Counted from the first letter of the stretch, positions 11,380 through 24,469 are shown. The stretch is DNA of 64,000 nucleotides from Holothuria scabra (GCA_037179385.1 CM074187.1:5890001-5954000); one strand, 5' to 3'. Made by a program: numbers and translations. The notes: generated from the sequence alone by a model not told the origin.

Positions 11380-12600
11380 TCCCACAAGTCTGCCTGAAAC
11401 TTCGATTTTAACCCACCTCTCAACGTGATATTTTTTCAACAAGTGTTGCTAAAAGAAGTAAAATAATTTATGGTTGGGACGAATCGGTACGTAGTCCCGA
11501 GACAATATCATATTGAATTTAGCCAAGAGTCGCAAGGGATTAAAATGCAATTAGAATGTTTTCAGTTCCGTTTAATAGTTTTTCCCCGTAAAGATAGAAT
11601 ACAATTTCTTCCAATGGTTGTGTTACTCTTGTGATTTTCTTATCAAAATAGCATTTCCTTCTTGTAGGCCTGGAAACTGCCATTTTACGCTGTTTGAGAG
11701 TTCTGATTTTTCAAAATGTTGTGTACGCTTGGCGCCAACTGATGGTGACGCACTGCTTCTATAGTCTTCCTAGCAGAATTTAAGTTTCAAAGGAATATAT
11801 TTTGCAAACGAAAACTCAAAATAGAGACCGCTTAAATCCTCCTTGTAAGCCTGGTAAATGTCATGTCAACTGTCTGAGGGGAACGATTTTTCAAAGTTCT
11901 GTACACTCCGAGCCAACAATAGTGGCGTTCCGATTAGACAGTCTTTCTGGCTGAAATTTAGTTTAAGTGAAAGCTCTGCTTTTAACGTTTTTCTGCAAAC
12001 GAAAATTTAAAATTTGGAGTTCTAGGATCCTCCTTGTAAACCTGAGTAATGCAATTCATGTCGGAAAAAAATACCCTTAGAACCATCTCGTCAGGAACTG
12101 TTCTCAGTACTAATTATATGCCTATTTAAGCATTTGAAAATGACCATGAAGGTTGACATTTCATAGCACTTTATCTCAGAATAAGCTGAAAGGAGATGTA
12201 GCCCTTCAGTTCACTTTAAGTAATTTGATTCCTTTTTGCTAGCACTTATTTCAGAATTTGTTGTAAGTTGTTATTTGAACCTCAAAGTTGTTGGGTTTCT
12301 GTTGTACCAGAATGGTAATCAAATCTGCTGCTCATTGAAGCAGCTGATAGGAGTAATGAACCAGTGGTCGGGTACTGTAATTGGGAACCGCAGTTTTCCC
12401 CTTAAAACTGTGGTAGCCATGACGGATCTCCTGAAAGGCTAATACCCCGTAATGAGTTTCCACTGTCTGAGGGGGCGATTTTCCAAAATTTAAACGTTCC
12501 GCGCCAACCAATCGTGGCGCGGAGAGTTAAAAGTCTTTTGGACGCATTTGCATTTTCCGGGAAGAAATTCTTGTCCCCTCCTCTAACTGAAAAGCTCCCG
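11380..12600 (-). repeat. Old diverged copy of the palindrome-arm repeat (3+ hairpin units)
   Basis: It reads in the same direction as the right palindrome arm (24040-25045). It contains diverged TTGAATTTAGCCAAGAGTCGCAA (about 11515) and hairpin units near 11732, 11910 and 12500 that carry GCGCCAAC..GTGGCGC-type stems. Units are separated by TTTCAAGTGAA..TTTTGCAAACGAAA stretches. It is considerably more diverged than the two arms are from each other. Confidence 0.65.
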
Positions 12601-13789
12601 TCCTTCCGCCTATGTTTGTGTTTACCCCGTTTATAGCGGCAATCTGAAAGTGATTGTCAATACGTGGAGCGTATAAATTCGTATTAAAAATTAATGGCGT
12701 TTGTATTTTACACTAAGTGACAATTGTAAGTGCTAGTCTCAAAAGGTGACATTTCTGTTAAGCTGAACCATTTTTCATATAATTCTAATGGAAAGGCCGT
12801 TTCTGGCCATCTGGAGAGTTTGTAAGGTCAAAAGTTTTCTTGATGTATGCTCCGCGCCATTTAGTGGTGGCGCTCTGCTCAGATAGGCCTGTTATCGTTC
12901 AACCCCTTCATATTTACCTTTCAGCCACAACTGAGCTTGTTCCCCTTCTGGCAAATCCTGGATCTGCCACTGCTCCAGGCCTCATTTTTGCATTGCATGT
13001 TTCTCTACATAAACTTGCAGGATATTTCACAAATTGCAAACTCCACTTCACACTCAATTTGATTTATTCGTGATTCAAAGCAATTTAAATTCACGGCAGC
13101 ATAACTACATGCGACCCTTACGGTGTTGCATATACAACATCGTAAGAGTGGGCCGGAGCCTAGCTAGGACCATCCACATGAAATCATTTTACTAGTGGCA
13201 ACCGGCAGTTTCTTAGTAAAGAACGTTTTAGTATTGGGGGGAAGGGGTAACAAGAAGGCCCTGTAATAAGTAAAGCGGAAATTGACGATTACCGAGCTGT
13301 TACCTTCTACATTTTTTTAAAATATTTTCTTCAGAAAAAAAAACTGCCAAGGCTGCCAGAAATGTAGTAGCTTTAAGCGGATTCCGATCCGAGTTAAGAG
13401 ATATTTTATTAAAATTTCTTTTATCTCTGGCCGAAAAGAACTCGAAACTTGCAAATCTATGTGGACAATCTAATGTGTATCGTTGGACTACGAAAATTAA
13501 ATTTAGACTAATTGCCGGTATTTCGTGACGACACAACAAAAGATAGCTTTTTTTCTGGCTACCTGTGTCCGATAAAAGCAGTTTGTTGGTGTGTGACATC
13601 ACGGCTAACATGTCATTTTCACAGACCTGTGATGCAAATCATATAATTATGTACCCTCTTTGGCAAATTTTTGGCCTTTACAACCAGTGATGGGGAGGAT
13701 TTTAATTAAACTCACAAACATCAGGTCGGATTCTTACAGAGGCATCGCAGGTTTTCTCAGATGTGTTGAGTGATCACCGGCCTGGAAGA
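12600..13789. other. Repeat-rich spacer without a gene
   Basis: One hairpin unit lies near 12850 (CTCCGCGCCATTTAGTGGTGGCGC). An unremarkable open frame on the minus strand (13300-13611) has no recognisable domain and AT-biased composition, and I do not call it a gene. Confidence 0.5.
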
Positions 13790-15214
13790 CAGTGACGTAG
13801 CCAGGATGGATTTTTTTTTTGGGGGGGGGGGCTACGTAAAAAGTGGGGCCTCCGAGGTACCTCCGAGGGTCAGGCGGAGCAAGACTATCTAGGCGGAGCG
13901 CCGCCATCAGTTGGCGCGGAGCGTACAAGAAAATTTTGGATTTTACAAATCATCTAGATGGCTGGAAACGACACTTCCCAAGTGTTTTAGGCTGGATGTA
14001 CCCAGCCTTGAAATACGAATCTCATGTCTGCCACTTCTCAAATAGTGTGAAAAAACCAGTCTATGAAAAATGATAATGCATACACTTTTAGGGACCCAAA
14101 ATCTGGCCATTTCTGATCTGTGCCATGGCCTGGGGGATGAGACTAAAGGGAACCGGTATCTCCCTTTCTCTTGGGAAAAATTGTGAACTTCAGGAAAACG
14201 TAGATCGCAAAATGAATAGATTTCAGCTTTAATAGGAGAACCGAAATTAGTTGTGTCCCCCTCCGAGAAACTTTCTTGCGTTAGATTTGCTAATGCAAAA
14301 TGGTGCTATGTTTGGCAAAACTTTGAACTGATTATAAGCCTTCGTTTTAGGATTTTCCTAATTAGGGAGCATGAAAATTTTCAAAATACTCATTTTAAGT
14401 CTTTGTAGAGATTTTTCAAGTGACATACATACTGTACCGCCAAATAAACAATGTTTTCCGGTTTTCAGTGGTGTTTAGATTCAAAATGGTGCAGTATTTG
14501 TTCAGTTATGGGTTACGTAGTCAAAATAAAATACTACGAGTAAATCTCTCAAAATATTTAAACCGCAAAGCAGAAGTATGGATCATGCGGGAAACACATG
14601 AAATGCGGACCTTGATGACATTTTACAAATCCGCCTGCACCCCAGTGCCAACTAGTAAAAAGAGGACTTGTCGAAAAAATCGTTCTACAGTGGCACTTGT
14701 AATGGTAAGGAGTGAGGTACGACGTAGGCCTACTTGTTAGGGATGGATGGGAGGAATTATTCGAAGGCAGTACCTTAACCTTAAAGGGCTAACCCTCTCA
14801 CCCCAAGCCACAATTTTGTAAGGGGTGTACTGAAATTCTCCATTGGCTCAGTTCCTTGATTGAAAGCTAATTCAAACAATACAGAGTACCAAAGCTTTTA
14901 TTACACAGCATGAACTGTACTGAGAGTGTTTTGTTTACAAACATTGAGCTTTTCTAATACTCGATTCGAAGCAATCAACTGAGATTGTCTCTGGATGAGG
15001 ATGAATTTCAGATAATTGTGGGAGGACCTTAAGTAAGAAGATTAGGAGAATTGGAACTGTTTGGGGTGAGAGAACAGGGCCTTTAAGACATATTTTGTGT
15101 ATGATAAAGTATAGGAATGGTGGTTTAAGAATGGTCTCCAGTGTAAGATTGCCTTGTTTTCAGTAAATCAATCAGCCATCCGAAAGGCAGAAAGGGTCTA
15201 AACCTAAACAAGAC
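13790..15214 (+). mobile_element. hAT-like non-autonomous element, one end only, joined abruptly to the left palindrome arm
   Basis: It begins CAGTGACGTAGCCAGG followed by a G-run, the typical end of this hAT-like family. The interior carries the hairpin unit at about 13895 (GCGCCGCCATCAGTTGGCGC). It is inverted and collinear with 29375-30630, the distal part of the element inserted in the right arm. The similarity stops near AAACCTAAACAAGACG at about 15210, where left-arm sequence begins, so the second terminus is missing. Confidence 0.65.
14781..15086 (+). mobile_element. TTAA-ended MITE, family B
   Basis: Ends: TTAAAGGGCTAACCCTCTCACCCCAA and, inverted, TTAAAGGCCCTGTTCTCTCACCCCAA. The homologous stretch near 29480-29520 lacks it (CCTATACTTAATTATACAC.. 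runs straight into ..GGTAAGGTACTGCC), so this is a filled site beside an empty one. About 305 bases, no coding capacity. A fragment resembling its interior lies near 59005. Confidence 0.75.
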
Positions 15215-16206
15215 GAACGTCTAGACGAGTTGCGGTGCCGACAAACCAAGTCGTCTTATACTTTTAAGGTGATTTGACGACTGTTAGCTACTTATAGCTT
15301 TTGGACTTTGAGCATGGACTCTACTACTGTAACAAAGAAGTATATTTGCCTCCTCAATCAGGATATTCAAGGAGGTTTCCCTTCATAAGCTACTTCATTT
15401 TCTGTACAATTTGCGCCAACCTATGGTGACGCTCTGTTTAGAATAATCATCCTTCTTTCAGAGAGGTTGAATCCAACTCAATACCACAGAGTGCACTCTA
15501 AAAACACTATGGTCAACTATGCACCGACTCAATGGTATGGTCAAAAAGTGACCAATTAATGGTTAGATCTGACCATAAATTAGCAAATTTTGACCAAAGT
15601 TGGAGGTCAATGGTTTGACCATTGTTTAGGTCGGTACATAGTTAATTAAATCAATGGTCAATTCGAGGCAAAGAGATGAAATGAACGAACGATTTGGCTA
15701 AAAATTTAGGAAAATCGGCCCATGTTTGTACAGGGATTAGACTGTTGGCCCAATTAGCCTGGGGTTCAGGGGGCGCTTTAAGGGCCCCTGGTGGGGTTCA
15801 GGGGACAAAGCCCTGGTAGGGGTCCATGGAGGGCTTAATACTTTTGTAGGGGGTGGCTGGAGTTTACTATCTAAGCGTAGCGCCACCACCAGTTGGCGCG
15901 GAGGGTACAAAGAAAATTTTGGATTTTAAAACCTCCCAGATGGCTAGAAATGGCATTTGCCAGGTTTATTTGTCTCTAATTCTGGTGAGAATTTTTTTAT
16001 TTTTCTAAGATTAAAACACCCTTTTGAGATACTGATTAGCTCAGTTCTTTACTCCACTGAACTATGTATCCTAGGATCGCAAATCCGGAATCCTGCTGAA
16101 TGTTGCAAGCAGCTGTTCCAGTGCACGCCTGAGTGAAGTATTTCCAGGGGCGTAGGGGAGCATTTCACTTTTGGGGCACAAGATTTTTGCCCGAGAAATG
16201 TAATTC

Positions 16207-16870
16207 TGCCTATGGGACAGTCAAAGCGGAGCGCCACCACTGGTTGGCGCGGAGCGTCCAGAAAATTTGAAAATTCGTACCCCTCAGACAGTCAAAAATG
16301 ACATTTCCCAGGCTTGAAAAGGGGATCCAACAGTCGCTTTTTTAAGTTTCAATTGCAGATAAACGTACGTTCGTTCTAAACTAAAATTCAGCCAGAAAGA
16401 CTAAGCGGAGCGCCACCTTTAGTTGGGGAGAAGCGTACAAAACATTTTCAAATATCCGACCGCTCAGACAGTTGGAAGTGGCATTTCCCGGGCTTATATG
16501 GGGATCTAAGCATTCGCTATTTTGAGTTTCCTTTTGTAAAAAATGATCACTTGAAACTTAAATTCTGCTATGAAGCGGTATAAGTCCGGGAGCACCACCA
16601 TAAGTTGGGACGAAGCGTGCAGGAAATTTTGAAAAACCTGACCACTTCAGATAGTCAAAACCTTTGACTATCTTAGTAGGGGTCTTAGAAGTCACTAATT
16701 CGAGGGTCTGTTTGCACAAAAATTGTTCACTTGAAACTAAAATGCTGCTAGGAAGACTATCTGCGCGGAACTTCACCGCTGGTTGGCGCGAAGCGAACAG
16801 AAAATTTTGAAAAATCGGACCCCTGAGACAGTCGAAAATGACATTTCCCAGACTTATAGGGGGATCTAAG
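16207..16870 (+). repeat. ~185-base hairpin satellite array, left arm (4 units)
   Basis: Hairpin cores near 16225, 16408, 16595 and 16775. The best conserved reads GCGCCACCACTGGTTGGCGC, a 6-base GC stem (GCGCCA/TGGCGC) with an 8-base loop. After each core come GAAAATTTTGAAAA, CCCCTCAGACAGTC, ATGACATTTCCCAGGCTTAT, GGGGATCTAAGCAGTCGCTA and a TTTCAAGTGA-like block. Confidence 0.85.
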
Positions 16871-18689
16871 CAGTCGCTATTTGATCAGAAAATTACCAGA
16901 TAAAATGTATCACTGCCAATCGATGAATCCCGCATCATTTCGGGGAAACTACAAACCGGAATTGAAAACATGCTAATGAATTTCACTCTATTGCGACTCT
17001 TGGCTAAATTCAATATATATTGAAAAAATTGTGTGCCCCAACTTCCTACTATATATAATTTTACTTTTGAAAAAATTAAGGCCTATGGGGATCTTAAAGC
17101 AGTCGCTATTTTTATCAGAAGAATCAGCTAAAATGTACCACTACCATTGGATGAAATGAAGTAGATGATTTTTCTCCTATTAGTAACACTTACTGACAGA
17201 ATTGTCACGTTACACGGTGTGTTGAAATGAATTTTCAAGCAGACTTACGGGAAGACATTCTCACCCTACATCATTAAATTATCGAAAATCAGATTACCCG
17301 ATTCTCATAACCATTGCCCGTATTTGGCAATAGTTGAACAAATCACTTTAAAGAGAAAAATGGACTTTATGATGAATAAGTTAAACGTTTTCCTGATAAC
17401 ACCACAACTCCCTGACATAATTATAACAAACTAGAAAATAATTAGCTCATAAATATCTTGCGAACTTTCCATTTCCGAAAAGGGCAAAGAGATGAAACGA
17501 ACGAGCCACTTATAAATTTACAGTTACGAAATGTGTTGAAATGTTCAAATCTTCGTCCGTAAACCAACAATTTGACCCTCTGTGCACGGTCTAAATTTAG
17601 TGTCTACGTCACATAACATAAGCTGATATGGATCAACTTATAGTAAGCAGAAAGTTGCAACTTCCCGTATTAAAGGGCCAAACTACAATTGTATTGCAGA
17701 CGGGTTGTTGGAATGATGAAATTCGTCTTCTACGGAATCTTTTACTCGACAGTTTATTCGTATTCATAGAACTGTCTTACTTATTGCTTTCATTAGGTAA
17801 TCGTTTCATCAATTGCGAGTCATGGCCATACATAAACTTACTACAATGACAATATTTTCTTCCGTAGTAAAAGGACATCGTCAAAGAAGCGACAAAAAGT
17901 CCTTGCTATAGAATGTAATAAGAAACGTGTCTGATTAATAATGTGATGACAGACGGATCGCAGCTAATAGCTACAAATTATAAACATCGACATTTTGGTA
18001 TTCACGTTTCATTGTATAGGACGTAAAATGATGCGATGTATCTTTATGATTGATCACTGGATGGTTCGACACTCTGATTTGTGTAAGACAATATCTTTCA
18101 AGTTTGACTAAATGCTGAACTTAATAATAATTGGGGAAGGGATACTAGTGACGTATATGAACGGGACTAATACCAGGGAGCTGCTACTAAAGGCAGCTCC
18201 CTGCTGTGACCTTTTTTGAATATAGTTCTTCTGTCAATGCAACCATGGGACGACCCCCATGGTTTTTCACGGACACGGATGAGTGATATGTATGACTTTG
18301 CAGTGAAGACAAAAGGTAGCACACCACCAATTCAAGGGGAACCCCGCCGACGGAAGTTACCCTACGAATTTAACACCCTAGAAAAACTTTTGGGGGGCAG
18401 ATTAGACCATGTTAGTGAAGAGATGTGTTCAATTTGTGATCTCTATGTGGTAGGAAAGTAGTTGAAGTAATCATTCAAAGAAAATTGAAGGTATTTCAGG
18501 CATTTTTTGCAATATATCCTTCCGCGATGCAAAACGGCATTTTGAATGAGTCAAAAAACAGGAATCTGACTACTCTATTACACAGGCCCTCCTAGCGCGA
18601 ACTCAACATCGTGTAGGCAAGTAATGGTGGTGTTAGTAAAAGAGGGGCAGCAGACCTACTTACCAGAAGTTGTTCATCCTTTTCAAAAC

Positions 18690-19974
18690 GTGTCTCCCTT
18701 CCTAAGTCATTGTTGTGTATCTTGATATCCACATTTTCTATCAGCCAGCGAGCAGCAAGAACAACACTTCTAGGCCTAACATTTTCAGAAAAAACAGCCG
18801 TTTTATAACTTAATTTCCTCTTAAATTTGACAGGGGTTACTTGGCTTTCTTCAAGTCTTATAGGTTAACGGGACGGGACATTAACAACATTTCCCTTAAT
18901 ACTAAATTGCCCTCCTCGAGGAAGCTCACGCAACTGCATAAAAGGTGTTCGCAAAGCGACCAACCTTTCTTCAAGGCGATGTAATTTCAATTCTTCTGTT
19001 ATCTCATACATTTTCATATTATTATCTCGACTTAATAACGGAACTCTGCCTTCTTTTATATATTTTAAACAGGTTTTACAGACCCATCCTTTATCTATAC
19101 CTTCTTCCTGCATACAAATATTAGTATTTCCACTAAATCTAACTAAATTCACCCACAGTGCACATTCTTTATACCATAACTGCTCACAATAAAAGCAAAC
19201 ATATGTAGGTCCCTCCATGATGTTATTCCAAAAGCGATGTTGCAATTCTCTAATTGGACTCTCCTCTTCTCTTCTAAATTGACGCTTACGTATTTGTTCT
19301 CTAAGCTTCATTTTAGTACTATCACTTGCAATACCCACTCTACGTTTTATCACAAAACCTTTATTTTCCCAACATTTATACCTATCTTCAGTCACTCCCA
19401 TAGACCCTTTCACTAATATATGATTACTCCCCTCATTTAAACAAACATCTGCTCTCTTCACATAACTTTGCATTGACATTTGATTACGCTCCTCTTCAAA
19501 TAAAATGTCTCCTCTTTTCAATATGTTACATTTAACACCGAAAAATTCTTCACTATGTTCATTAACACAACCCCTCTTCAACCAATTCTCTATAACGCTG
19601 CTCTCATGTACAGACTCATTATCTTCTATTTCCAACACTACGTCATAATGTACTCCACCTGTATTGACTAAATAAATGGCACGTTTTTCCCGATTAACTA
19701 CACAATGAACGTACAATGACTTGTCTTAAATAAAAATGATTATCTTCTACCCCTGTAACCAGTAATGCCAAACACCGAAAAAACAATTACCATCCCCACG
19801 TACTTTTCTCACACGAATCGGCCTACTCTCAACTGAAATACATTTTCCTATTTCAATGGACGGCAAACCAAACTCCCCAGTTTTCACAAAAACCATGTTT
19901 GAATCTATCAACACAAGCTTCCTAAACATTTTTTCTCTCCAACAGCTATCAACAACGAAAAATAAAATGTACAT
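18690..19974 (-). pseudogene. OTU protease + DUF6570 N-terminal fragment of a Helitron-like protein, left copy (broken)
   Basis: Read on the minus strand. An OTU-like cysteine protease start contains RKVRGDGNCFFGVWHYWL with the catalytic Cys in DGNC (ORF 19747-19974). After frame breaks near 19720-19760 comes the OTU histidine motif GGVHYDVV, then a Cys-rich stretch CFYCEQLWY..WVCKTCLKYIKEGRV, then RTPFMQLRELPRGGQFSI, the hallmark of DUF6570. That order is known from the N-termini of OTU-bearing Helitron-like replicase-helicases. A deletion of roughly 25 bases after the CCCGTC near 18870, compared with the right copy, shifts the frame to a stop (18865). No Rep endonuclease or helicase domain follows. 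Non-functional as read. Confidence 0.8.
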
Positions 19975-20364
19975 GTAGATCTTTCGGAACGTATAAATAA
20001 TACATCACGATCGTCATGTTCCCTACTCCCTAATATTTACCTACCAATAACAATGTTTCCTTCCAACAGAAACTTACTTTATCAAAATTTTCGTTAGTGT
20101 GAGAAATTCACACAGCTCTTTAAAATCACAAAAACAGTGAACAAAACTCCTTTAAACAATCAAACATTTTACTCCACCGCAACCCCGACCATGCCACTTG
20201 AAAAGAATAAATCCCTACAAAGCAATCCTCATATAAATACTCAAAATTCACTTAACACCAATCTGTAATAAATATAATACGATGAATTAAAAAAACCAAA
20301 ATGACGGCGCTGTGTTATATTAACAAACAACCTTTTCCCCAGAGTACATACGGACCTGGTTTTT

Positions 20365-20603
20365 CTGCAAGATTGTTACTAAAAATAGAACACGTTTCCA
20401 AATTTTACATGAAAAAACCCCTAATTTTACACTCTCACGAAAGTCATATTTCCACCAAAACTTAAAAACACGAAAGAGGAGTACCATCCCTACAAATTGC
20501 ACTAAACCGTATTTCGATACCACAAAGCATCTACAAGAAGATAGAAATAAAGTGCCGGAAAAGTCAGAAATTGACAACGCGATAGTAACTGCATTCCGCA
20601 ACT
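20365..20603. other. Loop (spacer) of the giant palindrome
   Basis: 239 bases between the inner arm ends, with no inverted counterpart. A short minus-strand frame spans the junction, but it has no recognisable motif and partly reads arm sequence. The inner arm ends begin AAAAACCAGGTCCGTATG on both sides. Confidence 0.8.
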
Positions 20604-21032
20604 AAAAACCAGGTCCGTATGTACTCTGGGGAAAAGGTTGTTTGTTAATTTAACACAGCGCCATCATTTTGGTTGTTTTTTTTTTTTTTAATTCATTACA
20701 GATTGGGTGTTTAGTGAATTTTGAGTATTTATATGAGGATTTCTTTGTAGGGATTTATTCTTTTCAAGTGGCATGGTCGGGGTTGCGGTGAAGTAAAAAG
20801 TTTGATAGTTTTTAGGAGTTTTGTTCACTGTTTTTGTGACTTTAAAGGGCTGTGTGAATTTCTCACACTAACGACAATATTCACAAAGTAAGTTTCTGTT
20901 GGAGGGAAACATTGTTATTGGTAGGTAAATATTATTTGTATGAGTTGGCGAGTATTAATATTTGTGTTATATCAAGGTGTCTGGTTATGGTAAATTTGTT
21001 ATTTTAAAGTTTAAAATTATGTGGAGAATATT

Positions 21033-21215
21033 ACAATGCCTCAGAAGGGTCGTTCAAAGATTTTTAATTTAGAAAGGAAAGGTTGGCAACAAAGAAAAAG
21101 AAAGTATGGGGGTGAATTTCAAGATAAAAGTTATGAAGAGGAGAAAAATGATGATATCAGAGTTGGGAACAAACCAAAAAAAGTTCTAGTGAATATGAAA
21201 AAGTCAGAGGTGTGA
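21033..21215 (+). CDS. Short basic open frame upstream of the OTU region (putative N-terminus)
   Basis: About 60 residues starting MPQKGRSKIFNLERKGW, rich in Lys, Arg and Glu, ending in TGA shortly before the OTU segment. It may be the original N-terminus of the Helitron-like protein, cut off by a frameshift. The matching stretch is absent from the left arm. No domain recognised. Position is the only evidence for the link. Confidence 0.35.
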   Translation, partial: TMPQKGRSKIFNLERKGWQQRKRKYGGEFQDKSYEEEKNDDIRVGNKPKKVLVNMKKSEV

Positions 21216-21249
21216 TGATGGGGAAAGTAGGGAACATGACGATCGTGAG

Positions 21250-22574
21250 GTAAGATCTACATGTACATTTTATTTTTTCGTTGTCGATAGCTGTTGGAGA
21301 GAAAAAATGTTTAGGAAGCTTGTGTTGATAGATTCAAACATGGTTTTGTGAAAACTGGGGGGTTTGATTTGCCGTCTATTGAAATAGGAAAATGTGTTTC
21401 AGTTGAGAGTAGGCCGATTCGTGTGAGAAAAGTACGTGGGGATGGTAATTGTTATTTCGGTGTTTGGCATTACTGGTTACAGGGGTAGAAGTTAATCATT
21501 TTTATTTAAGACAAGTCATTGTAAGTTCATTGTGTAGTTAATCGGGAAAAACGTGCCATTTATTTAGTCAATACAGGCGGAGTACATTATGACGTAGTGT
21601 TGGAAATAGAAGATAATGAGTCTGTACATGAGAGCAGCGTTATAGAGAATTGGTTGAAGAGGGGTTGTGTTAATGAACATAGCGAAGAATTTTTCGGTGT
21701 TAAATGTAACATATTGAAAAGAGGAGAAATTTTATTTGAAGAGGAGCGTAATCAAATGTCAATGCAAAGTTATGTGAAGAGAGCAGATGTTTGTTTAAAT
21801 GAGGGGAGTAATCATATATTAGTGAAAGGGTCTATGGGAGTGACTGAAGATAGGTATAGATGTTGGGAAAATAAAGGTTTTGTGATAAAACGTAGTGTGG
21901 GTATTGCAAGTGATTGTACTAAAATGATGCTTAGAGAACAAATACGTAAGCGTCAATTTAGAAAAGAAGAGGAGAGTCCAATTAGAGAATTGCAACATCG
22001 CTTTTGGAATAAAATTATGGAGGGGCCTACATATGTTTGCTTTTATTGTGAGCAGTTATGGTATAAAGGATGTGCACTGTGGGTGAATTTAGTTAGATTA
22101 AGTGGAAATTCTAGTATTTGTAAGCAGGAAGAAGGTATGGATAAAGGATGGGTCTGTAAAACCTGTTTAAAATATATAAAAGAAGGCAGAGTTACGTTAT
22201 TAAGTCGAGATAATAATATGAAAATGTATGAGATACCAGAAGAATTGAAATTACATCGTCTTGAAGAAAGGTTGGTCGCTTTGCGAACACCTTTTATGCA
22301 GTTGCGTGAGCTTCCTCGAGGAGGGCAATTTAGTATTAAGGAAAATGTTGCCAATGTCCCGTCTGATGTGGTGGCAACAATTAAAACTTTACCTATAAAA
22401 CTTGAAGAGAGCCAAGTAATTCCTGTCAAATTTAAGAGGAAATTAAATTATAAAAGGGCTGTTTTTTCTGAAAATGTTAGGCCTAGAAGTGTTGTTCTTG
22501 CTGCTCGCTGGCGGATAGAAAATGAGGATATCAAGATACACAACAATGACTTAGGAAAGGAAGACACGTTTTGA
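21250..22574 (+). pseudogene. OTU protease + DUF6570 N-terminal fragment of a Helitron-like protein, right copy
   Basis: Mirror copy of the left gene. The OTU start GDGNCYFGVWHYWL (about 21437-21480) is followed by TAG in its frame, and the reading moves to another frame (TGVEVNHFYLRQVIV), the same break as in the left copy. A long open frame (21597-22574, 325 codons) begins inside the OTU histidine motif region and covers all of DUF6570: CFYCEQLWYKGC, WVCKTCLKYIKEGRV, RTPFMQLRELPRGGQFSI, KFKRKLNYK and NVRPRSVVLAARW. It ends at TGA where a Helitron-like Rep domain would normally follow. The long frame looks intact, but as a protein it is truncated at both ends. Confidence 0.8.
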
Positions 22575-22599
22575 AAAGGATGAACAACTTCTGGTAAGT

Positions 22600-24460
22600 G
22601 GGTCTGTTACCCCTCTTTTACTAACACCACCATTACTTGCTTACATGATGTTGAGTTCGCGCTAGGAGGGCCTGTATAATAGAGTAGTCAGGTTTCTGTT
22701 TTTTGACTCATTCAAAATGCCGTGCTGCATCGCGGAAGGGTATATTGCAAAAAATGCCTGAAATACCTTCAATTTTCTTTGAATGATTACTTCAACTACT
22801 TTCCTACCACATAGAGATCACAAATTGAACACATCTCTTCACTAACATGGTCTAATCTCCCTCCCCCCCCCCCAAAAAAAAAGTTTTTCTAGGGTGTTAA
22901 ATTCGTAGGGTAACCTCCTTCGGCGGGATTCCCCTTGAATTGGTGGTGTGCTACCTTTTGTCTTCACTGCAAATAGTCATACATGTCACTCATCCGTGTC
23001 CGTGAAAAACCATGGGGGTCGTCCCATGGTTGCATTGACAGAAGAACTATATTCAAAAAAGGTCACAGCAGGGAGCTGCCTTTAGTAGCAGCTCCCTGGT
23101 ATTAGTCCCGTTCATATACGTCTCTAGTATCCCTTCCCCAATTATTTTCAGCATTTAATCAAACTTGAACGATATTGTCTTACATAAATCAGAGTGTCGA
23201 ACCATCCAGTAATCAATCATAAAGATACATTGCATTATTTTTACGTCCTATAATGAAACGTGAATAACAAAATGTCGATGATTATAATTTATAGCTATTA
23301 GCTGCGATTCGTCTGTCATCACATTTTTAACCAGACACGTCTCATTACATTCTATAGCAAGGACTTTTGTCACTTCTTTGACGATGTCCTTTTACTACGG
23401 AAGAAAATATTGTCATTGTAGTAAGTTTATGTATGGCCATGACTCGCAATTGATGAAACGATTACCTAATGAAAGCCAGAAGTAAGACAGTTCTATGAAT
23501 ACGAATAAACTGTCGAGTAAAAGATTCCGTAGAAGACGAATTTCATCATTCCAACAACCCGTCTGCAATACAATTGTAGTTTGGGGTGAAAAAGTTTGGC
23601 CCTTTCATACGGGAAGTTGGAACTTTCTGCTAACTATAAGTTGAGCCTTATCAGCTTATGTTATGTGACGTAGACACTAAATTTAGACCGTGCACAGAGG
23701 GTCAAATTGTTGGTTTACGGACGAAGATTTGAACATTTCAACACATTTCGTAACTGTAAATTTATAAGTGGCTCGTTCGTTTCATCTCTTTGCCCTTTTC
23801 GGAAATGGAAAGTTCGCAAGATATTTATGAGCTAATTATTTTCTAGTTTGTTATAATTATGTCAGGGAGCTGTGGTGTTATCAGGAAAACGTTTAACTTA
23901 TTCATCATAAAGTCCATTTTTCTCTTTAAAGTGATTTGTTCAACTATTGCAACTATTGCCAAATACGGGCAATGGTTATGAGAATCGGGTAATCTGATTT
24001 TCGATAATTTAATGATGTAGGGTGAGAATGTCTTCCCGTAAGTCTGCTTTAAAATTCATTTCAACACACCGTGTGACGTGACAATCTGTCAATAAGTGTT
24101 ACTAATAGAAGAAAAATCATCTACTTCCTTTCATCCAATGGTAGTGGTACATTTTATCTGATTCTTCTGATCAAAATAGCGACTGCTATAAGATCCCCAT
24201 AGGACTTAATTTTTTCAAAAGTAAAATCATATATAGTAGGAAGTTGGGGCACACAATTTTTTCAATATATATTGAATTTAGCCAAGAGTCGCAATAGAGT
24301 AAAATTCATTAGCATGTTTTCAATTCCGGTTTGTAGTTTCCCCGAAATGATGCGGGATTCATCGATTGGCAGTGATACATTTTATCTGGTAATTTCCTGA
24401 TCAAATAGCGACTGCTTAGATCCCCCTATAAGTCTGGGAAATGTCATTTTCGACTGTCTC
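22600..24460. other. Conserved non-coding part of the right palindrome arm
   Basis: Matches 16870-18660 inverted. It contains the repeated block AGGGAGCTGCCTTTAGTAGCAGCTCCCT (23072-23099), itself a hairpin with stem GGGAGCTGC/GCAGCTCCC, also in the left arm at 18178-18205. No gene seen. Diverged relatives of parts of it occur at 11380-11560 and 48060-49590. Confidence 0.7.
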
Positions 24461-24469
24461 AGGGGGCCG

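Larger units (their letters stand above)
15215..20364 (+). repeat. Left arm of the giant imperfect palindrome
   Basis: Reverse complement of the right arm (20604-30795). Checked landmarks: AAAACCAGGTCCGTATGTAC (20604 on the right) against its complement ending 20364; the DUF6570 gene; CTGCTACTAAAGGCAGCTCC (18181) against 23070-23091; CTTCCTACTATATATA (about 17041) against 24225-24245; the four-unit satellite; and AGGCAAATATACTTCTTTG (30651) against 15340-15356. A roughly 200-base sample (17021-17225) showed about ten differences. The arm is shorter than the right one because it lacks two large hAT-like insertions. It has a private ~130-base insertion near 15500-15640, rich in GGTCAA/TTGACC. 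Confidence 0.9.

Noticed and set aside
13300..13611. A 103-codon minus-strand frame as a small gene
   Set aside because: No motif, no splice or Kozak support, in a repeat-rich spacer.
16207..16870. CRISPR-like repeat array
   Set aside because: Units are about 185 bases, diverged and eukaryotic; no short direct repeats with unique spacers.
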